A DNA stretch of 64,000 nt from Corynebacterium sp. 21KM1197. GTDB lineage: Bacteria; Actinomycetota; Actinomycetes; Mycobacteriales; Mycobacteriaceae. The DNA lies in NCBI RefSeq assembly GCF_033783015.1, contig NZ_CP123907.1, positions 248,001 to 312,000 of the forward strand, read 5' to 3'. Of this stretch, positions 17,145 to 26,818 are shown one piece after another; within the stretch, counting starts at the first letter, position 1; every line of letters begins with the position of its first letter. The position numbers were made by a program, and so were the translations under genes. The notes beneath the pieces were generated by a model. That model was not told the origin of the DNA. It made no database searches and saw only the letters and a program-made list of their open reading frames with translations.

Positions 17145-18476
17145 GTGAGTGTGCTCGTGGTGGGCATGTCGCACCGATCGGCTCCGGTGGAATTGCTGGA
17201 AAAGCTGAGCATGGATGATGCCGTGCGGGAGGAGGCCACCTCCCTGTTGCTGGAGCGCCCGGCGCTCTCCGAGGCCATGATTATCTCCACCTGCAACCGC
17301 CTGGAGGTATATTCCGTGGCCACCGGCTTCCACCCGGGGGTGCAGGACGTGGTGAGCGTGCTGCACGAGGTCTCCGGGGTGGACATGGATACCCTGCGCG
17401 GCTACCTGTATGTGCGCTACGCCGAGGCCGCCGCCGAGCACATGATGGAGGTGGCCTCCGGGCTGGATTCCATGGTGGTGGGCGAGCAGCAGATCATCGG
17501 CCAGGTGCGCAGCGCCTACCAGGAGGCCACGCAGAAAGGCACGGTGGGCCAGGCGCTGCATGGGCTAACCCAGGCGGCCCTGCACGCGGGCAAGCGCGTG
17601 CACGCGGAGACGAGCATCGACGATGAGGGGGCCTCGATGGTCACCCTGGCGATGGAGGAGGCCCTGGCCGCGCAGGGTTTGGGCGGCCCCCACCCGTTAG
17701 AAGGCCGCTCGGCCCTGGTGCTGGGGGCCGGGGCGATGGCCTCCCTGGCTGCCACGCACCTGGGCAGGCTGGGAGTGGGCAGGTTGGTGCTGGCCAATCG
17801 CACCCGTTCCCGCGCCGAGCGCCTGGCCGAGCACGCCCGCGAGGCCGGGGTGACGGCCGAGGTGGTGGACTTCGAGCAGCGCGGCGCGGTGATCGGGCAG
17901 GTGGACATGGTGGTCTCCGCCACCGGCGCGGATTATTTCACGGTGACGCCGGGGGACGTCGCTAAGCTGCCCGGGCCGCTCACCCTCATCGACCTTTCCC
18001 TGCCGCGCGATATTGCGCCGCACGTGGGAAATATCGAGGGCATGCACCTGGTAAACATCGAGCGGCTGCACCGGCGAGGCACGCAGGCCACCAGCGCGGT
18101 GGAGGAGCAGGCGCGCGCGATCGTGGACGAGGAAATGCAGCGTTTTACCTCGGAGCAGCGCGTGCGCGACGTCGCCCCCGCCGTGACTGCCTTACGACGC
18201 CACGCCGCCGACCTCATCGACGCCGAGCTGGAGCGCCTGCGCGGCCGCGCCCCGGACATGGCGGAGGGGGAGTACCAGGAGGTCTCGCGCACCGTGCGCC
18301 GCGTGGTGGATAAACTGCTGCACGCCCCCACGGTGCGGGTGAAGGAACTGGCGGTGACCTCCGGCGTGGTCTCCTACGAGTCCGCCTTGCAGGAACTCTT
18401 TAACCTCGAACCCACCCCCGCGCGCAGCGTGGCGCTGCCCGCCAGTGACCTGCCGCGCAGCGATTTCCCGCAGTAA
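17145..18476 (+). CDS. hemA: glutamyl-tRNA reductase HemA
   Basis: HemA reduces Glu-tRNA to glutamate-1-semialdehyde, the committed step of C5-pathway haem synthesis. The 443 residues begin VSVLVVGMSHRSAP, carry the catalytic Cys in ISTCNRLEVY, GEQQIIGQVRSAY, the NADPH loop VLGAGAMASLAA and the C-terminal dimerisation helix. The GTG at 17145 matches the family N-terminus; an in-frame ATG at 17118 would add nine residues and is preceded only by GGGGG. The gene heads hemA-hemC. In relatives haem-responsive two-component regulators control this operon; I could not identify a site. Confidence 0.93.
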   Translation: MSVLVVGMSHRSAPVELLEKLSMDDAVREEATSLLLERPALSEAMIISTCNRLEVYSVATGFHPGVQDVVSVLHEVSGVDMDTLRGYLYVRYAEAAAEHMMEVASGLDSMVVGEQQIIGQVRSAYQEATQKGTVGQALHGLTQAALHAGKRVHAETSIDDEGASMVTLAMEEALAAQGLGGPHPLEGRSALVLGAGAMASLAATHLGRLGVGRLVLANRTRSRAERLAEHAREAGVTAEVVDFEQRGAVIGQVDMVVSATGADYFTVTPGDVAKLPGPLTLIDLSLPRDIAPHVGNIEGMHLVNIERLHRRGTQATSAVEEQARAIVDEEMQRFTSEQRVRDVAPAVTALRRHAADLIDAELERLRGRAPDMAEGEYQEVSRTVRRVVDKLLHAPTVRVKELAVTSGVVSYESALQELFNLEPTPARSVALPASDLPRSDFPQ

Positions 18477-18497
18477 TAAATAAGGAGCAGGCTTCCC

Positions 18498-19400
18498 ATG
18501 ACCCACACACCGCTGACCCTGGGCACGCGCGGAAGCGTGCTGGCCACCACCCAGGCCGGGCACGTGCGCGACGCCCTCATCGCTGCCGGTACTCCCGCCG
18601 AGTTGCACATCGTGACCACGGAAGGGGACGTGAACATGGCCCCGGTGGAGCGCATCGGTGTGGGCGTGTTCACCCAGGCCCTGCGCGAGGCGATGGCGGC
18701 CGGGGAGTGCGCTGCGGCCATTCACTCCTTCAAGGATCTGCCCACCGCCCCCGACCCCCGCTTTCACCTCGTGGTGCCGCCCAGGGAGGACCCCCGCGAG
18801 GCCCTGATCGCGCGCGACGGCCTCACTCTCAGTGATCTCCCCGAGGGCGCGCGCGTGGGTACCTCCGCGCCCCGGCGCATTTCCCAACTCCGCGCCCTGC
18901 GCCCGGACCTCGATATTCGTCCCCTGCGCGGCAACATTGATACCCGCATGGGCAAGGTCGCCTCCGGGGAACTGGACGCGATCGTGCTGGCCTACGCCGG
19001 GCTGCTCCGCGTGGGCAAGCAGGACCGCGCCACCGAGGTCTTTGACCCCGAGGTATTCCTGCCCGCCCCCGCCCAGGGTGCGCTGGCCGTGGAGTGCCGC
19101 GCCGAGGACGCCCCCGCCGTGGCGGCCCTTGACGCCCTGACCCACCCCGAATCCGCCGACCGCGCCCGCGCCGAGCGTTCCCTGCTCGCCACCCTGGAGG
19201 CTGGGTGTACCGCCCCGGTGGCGGCCCACGCCGTGATCGAGGGCGAGGAACTGGTGCTGCGCGCCGGGGTCTTTGCCCTCGATGGCTCCCAGCGCCTGCT
19301 GGTGGAGCACCGCGCGCCCCGGAACCAGGCCACGGAGTTGGGCCGGGAAGCCGCCCGCGTGCTCCTGGCCGAGGGGGCGGCGGAGGTCATGGCGGGGTAG
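18498..19400 (+). CDS. hemC: hydroxymethylbilane synthase HemC
   Basis: HemC (porphobilinogen deaminase) joins four porphobilinogens into hydroxymethylbilane. The 300 residues show [13 protein letters not shown], the substrate loop [13 protein letters not shown] with the catalytic Asp, [28 protein letters not shown] and the cofactor-attachment Cys in [15 protein letters not shown] lies eleven bases before the ATG. It is 21 bases downstream of hemA, in the same operon. Confidence 0.95.
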   Translation: MTHTPLTLGTRGSVLATTQAGHVRDALIAAGTPAELHIVTTEGDVNMAPVERIGVGVFTQALREAMAAGECAAAIHSFKDLPTAPDPRFHLVVPPREDPREALIARDGLTLSDLPEGARVGTSAPRRISQLRALRPDLDIRPLRGNIDTRMGKVASGELDAIVLAYAGLLRVGKQDRATEVFDPEVFLPAPAQGALAVECRAEDAPAVAALDALTHPESADRARAERSLLATLEAGCTAPVAAHAVIEGEELVLRAGVFALDGSQRLLVEHRAPRNQATELGREAARVLLAEGAAEVMAG

Positions 19401-19467
19401 TCTGTGTGCGCCGGGGCCGCGTCCCGCTGGGATTAGCGTGCCCGGGCGCTTACACTGGGTACCCACC

Positions 19468-19872
19468 ATGGCTTATTTACAGATCACCGATACTCAGGTG
19501 ACCATTACTTTGGACTGGTGGGAAAAGATCGCCGCGCACCGCTCCCACCTCACCGTCCCCGTGCGCGCCATCGTGGGCGCCCGCGCGGTGGACGATGTGT
19601 TTGCGCTCCCGGAGATTAAGTCTGCCGCCCAGGCCTCCGGGCCGGGGGTCTCGGCCACCAGGATCAAGGGTTTGACCACCACGGGGACGTTCCACACCCC
19701 GCAGGGCACCGTTTTTGCCGTGTGTCACTCCGGTTCGGGGGCCAAGGGCGGTCGCGCCGGGCTGGTGATTGCCCTGGATAAGGCCACGGTGGATTACATC
19801 GTGGTGACCACCCCGCTGGCGCGGCGCTATGCGGCGCAACTTGACCCGCAAGGGCAGCGCCGCGCGGCATAG
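19468..19872 (+). CDS. conserved hypothetical protein between hemC and hemD
   Basis: The 134-residue protein is beta-rich: alternating hydrophobic strands (YLQITDTQVTITLDWWEKI, HLTVPVRAIVGARAVDDVF, GTVFAVCHSGSG) and a C-terminal helix with several Arg. The pattern resembles a small PH-like or SHOCT-less domain but I cannot name the family. No membrane segment is visible. TACACT at 19451-19456 may be its -10, giving a leader of a few bases. Its position inside the haem cluster is likely conserved but no haem ligand motif stands out. Confidence 0.75.
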   Translation: MAYLQITDTQVTITLDWWEKIAAHRSHLTVPVRAIVGARAVDDVFALPEIKSAAQASGPGVSATRIKGLTTTGTFHTPQGTVFAVCHSGSGAKGGRAGLVIALDKATVDYIVVTTPLARRYAAQLDPQGQRRAA

Positions 19873-19983
19873 GGAGCCGAGCCGGTTTCCTATTTATCCG
19901 GCCATATTTTATGGTGTTAATACCACACTGTGATTCTGCGGTGGCGACCGGGGCATGAAGATCGCCCTGCGGAATCGAAGCTA

Positions 19984-20039
19984 ACGCCTCGCGCTGTAGT
20001 CCGGCACGCCCACGTGGTGCCGCGCAGCCCGCGAGGCGT
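19984..20039. promoter_or_regulatory. nested hairpin in the leader upstream of hemD
   Basis: ACGCCTCGCG (19984-19993) pairs with CGCGAGGCGT (20030-20039). Inside it CGGCAC (20002-20007) pairs with GTGCCG (20017-20022). No T-run follows, so this looks like a structured leader or operator and not a terminator. The 202-base gap (19873-20074) holds no gene. Confidence 0.5.
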
Positions 20040-20074
20040 CCTTTGACCCTGTCCAAGAACTAGAAAAGAAGCAT

Positions 20075-21769
20075 ATGAGTATGGCCCACCAGGCTTGTGC
20101 GCCTCAGAGCACGCCGCAGACCCCCCAGCCGGGCACGGTCATCTTTGTTGGCGCAGGACCGGGCAATCCAGATTTGCTGACCATTCGGGCCCGCGAGGTG
20201 CTGGCGGAAACCGCCGTGGCCTATACGGACGCGGAGGTGCTCAGCGGCGTGCGGGAGATCGTGGCCGCCAACCTCCCGGTGCCGCAGGAGAAGATCGACG
20301 CCGCGGAAAAGGAATACGAGGCCCTGGTGGAGGAGGCCCGCACCCAGGGGGCGCGCCGCAAGCCGCCGCGCCCCGCGCCCCCCACCGCCGCCGATATTCG
20401 GGAGGTGGCCGACCCCAACCCGGCCGAGATTGCCGCGAACCTGGCCGAGGCCGTGCAGGGCGGCGAGGACGTGATTCGCCTGGTGGCGGGCAACCCCTTG
20501 TCCCGGGAATCCGTGCTGGCGGAGATCTCCGCCGTGGCGGAGACTGGGGCGGAGTTCCAGGTGGTGCCGGGAATGTCCTTGCCCTCCACCGTTCCGGCCT
20601 TTGCCGGAATCGCCCTGGGTTCCACGTTCACGGAAACGGACGTCACCGGCGGTGGCGCGGACTGGGACCAGTTGGCCGCCGCCCCGCAACCGCTGGTGCT
20701 TCAGGCCACCCGCGAGGATCTGGGCATCATCGCGGAGGAACTCCTGGCCAGGGGGCTGGGCGCGGGCACTCCGGCCTCCGTCACGGTCAATGGCACCACG
20801 CGCTTGCAGCGCACCTTTGACGCCACCCTGGGTACCCTGGCCAAGCTCGATGTGGAGTTGCCGGGCCGCCTGGTGATTACCCTGGGTACCGCCGTGGACG
20901 ATCGCTCCAAGTACTCCTGGTGGGAAAACCGCCCCCTGTATGGCTGGCGGGTGCTGGTGCCGCGCGCCAAGTCCCAGGCCGGGCCCATGAGCGCGCGCCT
21001 GGCCAGCCACGGCGCGATCCCCCAGGAGGTGCCCACCATCTCCTTAGAACCCCCGCGCAACCCGGCGCAGATGGAGCGCGCCATTAAGGGCATCGTGGAG
21101 GGCCGCTACCAGTGGATCATCTTCACCTCCGTCAATGCCGTGGAGGCGGTGTGGGATAAGATCACCGCCTTTGGGCTGGATGCGCGCGCCTTTGCCGGCG
21201 TGCACCTGGCGGCGGTGGGCCGCAAGACCTCCCAGGCCATTAAGGCCCTGGGGCTCACCCCGGAGGTCACCCCGCCCGCCACCAAGCAGAACGCTCAGGG
21301 CCTGGTGGAGGTGTTCCCCGAGTACGTGGAGGACCTCGATCCGGTGGGCCGCGTGCTGCTCCCGCGCGCCGATCTGGGCAGCGACCTCCTGGTGGAGGGC
21401 CTGCACCATGCCGGGTGGGAGGTGGACGACGTGGTGGCCTACCGCACCGTGCGCGCCGCCCCGCCGAGCGCCGAGGTGCGGGACATGATTAAGACCGGCG
21501 GGTTTGATGCCGTGTGCTTCACCTCCGGCTCCACCGTGAAGAACCTGGTGGGGATCGCGGGCAAGCCGCACCGCCGCACCATCATCGCCGTGATCGGCCC
21601 GGCTACCGCCCAGGTGGCGCGCGAGATGGGCTTGCGCGTCGATGTCATGCCGGAGGAGGCGGACGTTCCCGCCCTGGTGGACGCGCTCGCGGCCCACGTG
21701 GCCTCTCTGCGCGCCGCCGGGCAGTTGCCGCCGCCGAGGAAGAAGCGCAGGGCGCGTCGTAAAGCATAG
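20075..21769 (+). CDS. hemD: fused uroporphyrinogen-III methyltransferase-like / uroporphyrinogen-III synthase
   Basis: The 564-residue protein joins two domains. Residues about 20-270 form a SUMT/CysG-like fold starting [20 protein letters not shown], but the usual LKGGDPFVFGR motif reads [11 protein letters not shown], so methylation activity is doubtful. Residues about 290-535 are uroporphyrinogen-III synthase ([50 protein letters not shown]), which cyclises hydroxymethylbilane. A basic tail ([13 protein letters not shown]) ends the protein. AAGAAG precedes the ATG; ATG 20081 is an alternative. It leads into hemB. Confidence 0.9.
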   Translation: MSMAHQACAPQSTPQTPQPGTVIFVGAGPGNPDLLTIRAREVLAETAVAYTDAEVLSGVREIVAANLPVPQEKIDAAEKEYEALVEEARTQGARRKPPRPAPPTAADIREVADPNPAEIAANLAEAVQGGEDVIRLVAGNPLSRESVLAEISAVAETGAEFQVVPGMSLPSTVPAFAGIALGSTFTETDVTGGGADWDQLAAAPQPLVLQATREDLGIIAEELLARGLGAGTPASVTVNGTTRLQRTFDATLGTLAKLDVELPGRLVITLGTAVDDRSKYSWWENRPLYGWRVLVPRAKSQAGPMSARLASHGAIPQEVPTISLEPPRNPAQMERAIKGIVEGRYQWIIFTSVNAVEAVWDKITAFGLDARAFAGVHLAAVGRKTSQAIKALGLTPEVTPPATKQNAQGLVEVFPEYVEDLDPVGRVLLPRADLGSDLLVEGLHHAGWEVDDVVAYRTVRAAPPSAEVRDMIKTGGFDAVCFTSGSTVKNLVGIAGKPHRRTIIAVIGPATAQVAREMGLRVDVMPEEADVPALVDALAAHVASLRAAGQLPPPRKKRRARRKA

Positions 21770-21825
21770 GTGGCGGGCTTAGGATGGGACACGGCCTTAT
21801 CCCCGACCGCGATTGGAAGATACCC

Positions 21826-22827
21826 GTGTCCAGCCTGACCCCTCCGGTGCGCAGGCCGCGCCGACTGCGCACCACCCCCGCTATGCGGGAACTGGTGGCC
21901 GAGACCGCCCTGCGTCCGGCCGATCTGATCCTGCCGATGTTCCTGGCCGAGGGCCTGGAGCAACCCAGGGAGATCGCCTCCATGCCGGGCGTACACCAGC
22001 ACACCACGGACTCCCTGCTGCGCGCCGCCCACGAGGCCCTGGACGCCGGGGTGCGCTGCGTGGACCTCTTTGGGGTGCCGCTGCCGGAGAACAAGGACGC
22101 CACCGGTTCCGTGGCCTGGGACCCCGAGGGAGTGCTCAACCGGGGGGTGCGCGCGCTGCGCGAGGAGTTCGGTGACGACCTCCTGGTGATGGCCGATACC
22201 TGCCTGGACGAGTTCACCGATCACGGCCACTGCGGGGTGCTGGGCACCGACCGCTACGGGGTGAGCATCGTGGATAACGACGCCACCCTGCCGCTCTATC
22301 AGGACATGGCGGTGGCCCAGGCGTGGGCCGGGGCGCACATCGTCAGCCCGTCCGGCATGATGGACGGGCAGATCGCCGCGATCCGCGAGGCCCTGGACGC
22401 CCAGGGCTTTAGCGACGTGGCGATCATGGCCTACTCAGCCAAGTACGCCTCCGCTTTCTTCGGCCCCTTCCGCGAGGCCGTGGGCTCCTCCCTGGAGGGG
22501 GATCGCCGCGCCTACCAGCAGGATCCCGCCAACGCGCGGGAATCCCTGCTGGAGGTGGAACTGGACGTGGCCGAGGGCGCGGACTTCGTGATGGTCAAAC
22601 CCGCCCTGCCCTACCTGGACATTCTGCGCCAGGTGGCCGATGCCTCCCCGGTGCCGGTGGCCGCCTACCAGGTATCCGGCGAGTACGCCATGATCCAGGC
22701 CGCGGGCCAGCGCGGCTGGGTGGACGGGCAGCGCGTGATGATGGAATCGCTGCTCTCCATCAAGCGCGCCGGGGCGGATCAGATCCTCACCTACTTTGCC
22801 ACCGAGGCCGCCCGCTTGCTGCGCTAA
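21826..22827 (+). CDS. hemB: delta-aminolevulinic acid dehydratase (porphobilinogen synthase) HemB
   Basis: HemB condenses two 5-aminolevulinates to porphobilinogen. The 333 residues include [40 protein letters not shown] with metal-site residues, [16 protein letters not shown] with one Schiff-base Lys and [12 protein letters not shown] with the other. GTG 21826 has GGAAG at the right distance and matches the family N-terminus; an in-frame ATG at 21784 would add 14 residues. Confidence 0.93.
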   Translation: MSSLTPPVRRPRRLRTTPAMRELVAETALRPADLILPMFLAEGLEQPREIASMPGVHQHTTDSLLRAAHEALDAGVRCVDLFGVPLPENKDATGSVAWDPEGVLNRGVRALREEFGDDLLVMADTCLDEFTDHGHCGVLGTDRYGVSIVDNDATLPLYQDMAVAQAWAGAHIVSPSGMMDGQIAAIREALDAQGFSDVAIMAYSAKYASAFFGPFREAVGSSLEGDRRAYQQDPANARESLLEVELDVAEGADFVMVKPALPYLDILRQVADASPVPVAAYQVSGEYAMIQAAGQRGWVDGQRVMMESLLSIKRAGADQILTYFATEAARLLR

Positions 22828-22894
22828 TGAGTTTTGCGTTTATGACCTCTCTTCACACTGCCCCTCAAACCGCTCCTCAGTGAGCCCCTCCGCA

Positions 22895-23473
22895 ATGAGC
22901 CCTACGAGAATAAGAAAGATCCCCGTGCACCCAACACAACAACACGCCGATACCACCCCACCCGCCCGGCCCGAGAGCATAAGCCTCCTGGCGCGGGTAT
23001 GGGGGCTGGTGCTGGGCGCGGAACTGCTCCACCAGGTGCTCTCCGTGGTGATGACGCTCATGGATACCTCCGCGCTCAAGGCCGCCACCAAGGAGATCGC
23101 GGAAACGCAGGGCGTGGGCGAGGAAATCCCGGAGTCCCTGCTCACCACCGCCACCTACCTGGGGGTGAGCCTTTCCGGGATGATCGCCATTGGCATAGTG
23201 GCGCTGCTGACCTGGCTGCTGCGCGTGCTGCACACCGGGCACAAGTGGGCCCCCGCCGCGCGCCGGGTGACCATGATCTTTGCCTTCTACTTCGTGGTAC
23301 GCGCTGTGATGATCTTCTCCCTGACCCCGGGGCACACCAATATCCCTGTGGGCTTCTACGCTGCGGACGGCTCCTTGCAGATCCTCGCCGGGGTGGGCGC
23401 GGCGGTGGCCCTGGTCTTTGTGTTCCGCCGCGAGACCCTGGTGTGGACGGGGGAACTCAAGAGCGCGGAGTAG
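22895..23473 (+). CDS. four-helix membrane protein of unknown function
   Basis: The product (192 residues from ATG 22895) has a polar N-terminus and about four transmembrane segments (around VWGLVLGAELLHQVLSVVMT, VSLSGMIAIGIVALLTWLL, VTMIFAFYFVVRAVMIF and ILAGVGAAVALVFVF), with an extracytoplasmic-looking segment rich in Glu after helix 1. The start is uncertain: GTG 22880 and GTG 22925 are also possible. It follows hemB and ends at a hairpin terminator. I do not recognise the family. Confidence 0.75.
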   Translation: MSPTRIRKIPVHPTQQHADTTPPARPESISLLARVWGLVLGAELLHQVLSVVMTLMDTSALKAATKEIAETQGVGEEIPESLLTTATYLGVSLSGMIAIGIVALLTWLLRVLHTGHKWAPAARRVTMIFAFYFVVRAVMIFSLTPGHTNIPVGFYAADGSLQILAGVGAAVALVFVFRRETLVWTGELKSAE

Positions 23474-23489
23474 GGCTGTGCTTATTGGG

Positions 23490-23525
23490 GCTTATCGACG
23501 TCGCGGGGGTGCGGCGTCGATTTTT
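23490..23525 (+). terminator. intrinsic terminator built on a GCTTATCGACG copy
   Basis: ATCGACGTCGC (23494-23504) pairs with GCGGCGTCGAT (23511-23521), one G-U pair, 6-base loop, then TTTTT. The left arm begins inside GCTTATCGACG (23490-23500). A second copy in opposite orientation (CGTCGATAAGC, 23556-23566) can pair with the same arm to form an alternative, longer-range stem followed by ACTTTT. Confidence 0.7.
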
Positions 23526-23555
23526 CTTTGCAGGTGTGCCTGTGTGGGTCCGGGG

Positions 23556-23566
23556 CGTCGATAAGC
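23556..23566 (-). repeat. inverted copy of GCTTATCGACG
   Basis: This intergenic copy faces the one at 23490-23500 and together they make an inverted repeat with 55 bases between the arms. Confidence 0.7.
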
Positions 23567-23568
23567 AC

Positions 23569-23690
23569 TTTTCTCTGCCACCGTGTGACGCGTGTGATTC
23601 ACTCCTGCCCCACACCGCAGCGAAGTGATTTTTCCTCGCCTCTGTGTGACTGGTGTGACTCCCACCAGCCCCACACCACCCCCGAGGCGG
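23569..23690 (+). repeat. tandem pair of roughly 60-bp intergenic repeat units
   Basis: Two units with a period of about 61 bp each contain TTTTCYYBGCC, then a GTGTGAC core, then GTGTGA, then CCCCACACC. Two related units lie at 62889-63010 and one degenerate core at 13821-13841. None encodes a protein. They lie between the terminator and the next gene. Confidence 0.6.
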
Positions 23691-23704
23691 TAGGATCACC
23701 TGAC

Positions 23705-24112
23705 ATGTCGGTTGATGATCGATCCGTACCCCCGGCCCTCAAGGCGGCCTTTGGGCTGTGCCTGGTGGCGGCGGTGCTCATGCTGCTGGCCGCCTTCGCG
23801 GCGCTGAGCGATCTGCCCCGCGCCACCGGAACCACGATCCGCCTCAATCTCGGGGTCGTAGGCGGGGTGAATCTCCTGGTGGCGCTCATCATGGCGGCCG
23901 TGGTGCCCCGGCTGCGCACGCCGGGGAAGGCCGGGCTGGGCGCGCGGCGTGCGCTGGCCCTCGGTGGCGCGGCGAGCATCGCGGTGAGCGTGTTGGGGTT
24001 GGTCACGCAGACGGTGGGGGTGGCGATTCTGGGGCACGTGATTGTGCTGGCGTTTGCGATGTTGGCGTTGTATCGTCCCGCAGTCAGCGCTTTTCTGCGG
24101 GCAGCGCGGTGA
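23705..24112 (+). CDS. small four-helix membrane protein
   Basis: The 135-residue protein has four predicted transmembrane helices with short loops (FGLCLVAAVLMLLAAFAAL, LGVVGGVNLLVALIMAAVV, LALGGAASIAVSVLGLV and VAILGHVIVLAFAMLAL). TAGGAT at 23691-23696 is eight bases before the ATG, suggesting a leaderless transcript. It sits between hemB and the P-type ATPase homologue. No family was recognised. Confidence 0.8.
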   Translation: MSVDDRSVPPALKAAFGLCLVAAVLMLLAAFAALSDLPRATGTTIRLNLGVVGGVNLLVALIMAAVVPRLRTPGKAGLGARRALALGGAASIAVSVLGLVTQTVGVAILGHVIVLAFAMLALYRPAVSAFLRAAR

Positions 24113-24202
24113 TACGCAGGGGCAACGCAGTGAGCGCGGCGAACACGGTGGGCTCAGGAAACACGGTGAGATAGGTGTGAAAGAAGGAAGAAGCGTGCGG
24201 GA

Positions 24203-26803
24203 ATGGCCGATGAGGTAGCCCAGGCGATCAACCAGGCCAAGGAGGCCGCCGCCGAGGCGGGTTTTGGGGATCCGCAGGCGCTGGGGGAATCGGGGCGCAA
24301 GATCTCCCTGTCCTTTGATCTGGTGGGGCTCACGGATGCTCCGGAGATCGCCCAGATTGAGCGCGCCCTGGGGGAGATACCCGGGGTGCGGGCGCGGATC
24401 GTGTATCACAGCGCGATGGCGTGGATCACCGCCCCGGAGGGGCTGGTGCCCAATCAGATCGTGGAGGTGTGCGCCCGCTTTGGGGTGCAGGCGGTGCTCA
24501 CCGATGACGCCCTGCGCCGCCAGAGTCTCTATCGGGCCGAGGACGTCGCTCCCGGGCAGGTTCCGCGTCGATTGCCACGCGGGAAGCACGGGCGGCGTCG
24601 CGCCGAGGCCGAGCGCCGCGATCTCGAACGGGCGCGGGCGGCGGGGTTCTTTCACCCGGATTCGGTGTGGCCCACCCCGGAACCGGGAGCCGCGCGGGAG
24701 CCCAGGGGCGCGGAAAAGCGCGCCGGTGATGTGCTCTATACCGCGCGCGATCTCATCACCACCCCGCGCCTGATCGTAGCCCTGCTGCTCACTCTGCCGG
24801 TGGTGGCGCTCAGTTATATTCCCCAGGCGCAGTTCCCGGGCTGGCAGTGGGCGTGCGCGCTGCTTTCCATTCCCGTGGTGAGTTGGTGCGCCTGGCCCTT
24901 TCACCGGGCGCTGGCCGGCGGCGTGCGCCGGGGTGCGGTGGCGCTGGACGGGGCGAGTTCCCTGGCGATCCTCGCGGCCTTCGCGTGGTCGGTGGGCACG
25001 CTGCTGTTCACGGAGGCCGGTTCCCTGGGCTGGCGGGGCACCCCGGATGTGTTTGCGCTCACCGCGCAGCGCTTCAACGAGGCGGAGTTGTTCTTTGACG
25101 TGGCCTGCGGCACCACGCTGCTGCTGTTGATCGGGCGCAAACTCTCCATTCAGGCGCGTTCCTCGCTGCTCGATGACCTCGCGGCACAGCGCGTGGAGCC
25201 GCAGTCCCAGGTGGTGCTGGTGAGCCACAACCGCGCCACGGGTAAGCCGGTGATGGAGGAGGTCTCCGTCAGCGAGATCAATGTGGGCGATGACATTTTG
25301 GTGCAGCCCGGCCAGCGGATTCCCGTGGACGGCGTGGTGATCGGCGGCAGCGGCACGGTGCGCCCCGGCGTGGTGGAGACGGTACTGCCCACCTCCAGCG
25401 GCCTGGTGCCGGTGGAGGTGGATTCCCCGGTGCGCGCCGGGGCGATCAACGTGGGCCAGCGGATCAAGGTGCGGGTACAGCGCACCGGGCACCGCACCCG
25501 CATCGCCGGGGTGGAGCGCTGGATCTCCGGGGTGAACGCCCTGCAAAACACGGCGGTGATGCTCTCCACCCGCTCCGCTCGGCTGTTGATCCCGGCGGCG
25601 GTGAGCGTGGCGGTGCTGAGCTTTGCCGGGTGGGTGCTGGGCACGGGCAATCCCGCGCTGGCCTTTGGCACGGCGTTGGCGGTGCTGGCCTGCGTGGCCC
25701 CTGCGGCGCTGGCTCTTTCCTCCGCGCTGGCCCTGCGCCTGGGCGTGGAGACGGCCGCCCGGCACGGCATGCTCCTGCGCGAGGGGGCGGTGATGCGCCG
25801 CTTGCAGGGGGTGGACACGGTGATCTTCAACCGGGTGGGGGCGCTTTCCCACTCGGACATGACGGTGGAGACCGTCACGGCGGACGTGGGGGAGAACCCC
25901 GATCTGGTGCTGCGGGTGGCGGCGGCGCTGTGCCTGGAATCGGAGCACACGGCCTCGCGCGCCATCGTGCATGCCGCCCGCCAGGCCCGCGATCACGATT
26001 CCGGCGGGGACATTCCGCACTGGATCGACGTGAATCACGCGCACATCGATGAGGACGGCACCTTTCACGCCCAGATCGACCTCCCGGTGCGCGATGCCCA
26101 CGGCCAGCACTCCCGTCAGGTCAGCGCCAGCCTGTGGCGGCCGCACAACCTCTCCGAACTTTCCGGCAGGCTTGCCGACGCCGCCTTTAGCGGCGGCACG
26201 CCCCTGGTGGTGCGATGGAACGGCCGCGATCGGGGCGTGATCTCCCTGCACGACACCGTGCGCGAGGACGCCGCCGAGGCGGTGGCGCAGTTGGAGTCGA
26301 TGGGCCTGGAAACCATGATGCTCACCCGCGATGCGTACCCCGTGGGGCGTCGTTTTGCGCGTCGATTAGGCATCTCCCAGGTGCTCGCGGGGATCTCCGC
26401 AGGCCGCAAGCCCTACGCCGTGCGCGGGGTACACAACCGGGGCGCGCGGGTGGCGATGGTGGGCGATTCCTCCGTGAGCGAGTGCCTGAAGGTGGCGGAC
26501 GTCGGCGTGCTTATCGACGCCGAGGCGCAACTGGACAAGGCCAGCCGCTCGGAATCCACGGGGGCCGACGTGGTGCTGCTGCGCCGCGACGTGAGTGCCA
26601 TCGCCCAGTTGATGGGCCTGGCCCGCAAGGTATGCACGGTGGTGGATCGCAATATCCTCTTCGCCTGGGCCTATAACGCGGTAGCGGTGGTGGCCTCCGT
26701 GGCGGGGCTGCTGCACCCGATGGCGGCCACAGTGCTCATGCTCGCGGCGTCGCTGGTCATCGAGGCGCGCTCGAACTCGGTGCGCAAGTATCCGGCCGCG
26801 TAG
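24203..26803 (+). CDS. catalytically degenerate heavy-metal P-type ATPase homologue (pseudoenzyme)
   Basis: The 866-residue protein aligns end to end with PIB-type ATPases: an HMA-like fold at about 33-100 without CxxC, six to eight transmembrane segments (first at about 187-310, then 460-510, last at about 815-856), actuator and nucleotide domains. Yet every catalytic motif is altered. The phosphorylated Asp of DKTGT is Asn543 in FNRVGALS; TGES is TSSG (397-400); the CPC metal site is CVAP (497-500); SEHP is SEHT; TGDN is TRDA (708-711); GDGxNDAP is GDSSVSE (754-760). The frame is intact with normal codon use, so it is not simply decaying. It lies between hemB and hemE; a regulatory or scaffolding role is inferred. 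Confidence 0.85.
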   Translation: MADEVAQAINQAKEAAAEAGFGDPQALGESGRKISLSFDLVGLTDAPEIAQIERALGEIPGVRARIVYHSAMAWITAPEGLVPNQIVEVCARFGVQAVLTDDALRRQSLYRAEDVAPGQVPRRLPRGKHGRRRAEAERRDLERARAAGFFHPDSVWPTPEPGAAREPRGAEKRAGDVLYTARDLITTPRLIVALLLTLPVVALSYIPQAQFPGWQWACALLSIPVVSWCAWPFHRALAGGVRRGAVALDGASSLAILAAFAWSVGTLLFTEAGSLGWRGTPDVFALTAQRFNEAELFFDVACGTTLLLLIGRKLSIQARSSLLDDLAAQRVEPQSQVVLVSHNRATGKPVMEEVSVSEINVGDDILVQPGQRIPVDGVVIGGSGTVRPGVVETVLPTSSGLVPVEVDSPVRAGAINVGQRIKVRVQRTGHRTRIAGVERWISGVNALQNTAVMLSTRSARLLIPAAVSVAVLSFAGWVLGTGNPALAFGTALAVLACVAPAALALSSALALRLGVETAARHGMLLREGAVMRRLQGVDTVIFNRVGALSHSDMTVETVTADVGENPDLVLRVAAALCLESEHTASRAIVHAARQARDHDSGGDIPHWIDVNHAHIDEDGTFHAQIDLPVRDAHGQHSRQVSASLWRPHNLSELSGRLADAAFSGGTPLVVRWNGRDRGVISLHDTVREDAAEAVAQLESMGLETMMLTRDAYPVGRRFARRLGISQVLAGISAGRKPYAVRGVHNRGARVAMVGDSSVSECLKVADVGVLIDAEAQLDKASRSESTGADVVLLRRDVSAIAQLMGLARKVCTVVDRNILFAWAYNAVAVVASVAGLLHPMAATVLMLAASLVIEARSNSVRKYPAA

Positions 26804-26818
26804 GGCAGAATCGGGGGC

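Noticed and set aside
23696..26251. 851-codon minus-strand open frame opposite the P-type ATPase homologue
   Set aside because: It is the wobble-position shadow of a GC-rich gene: rich in His, Arg, Gly and Gln, with no recognisable domain or start context.
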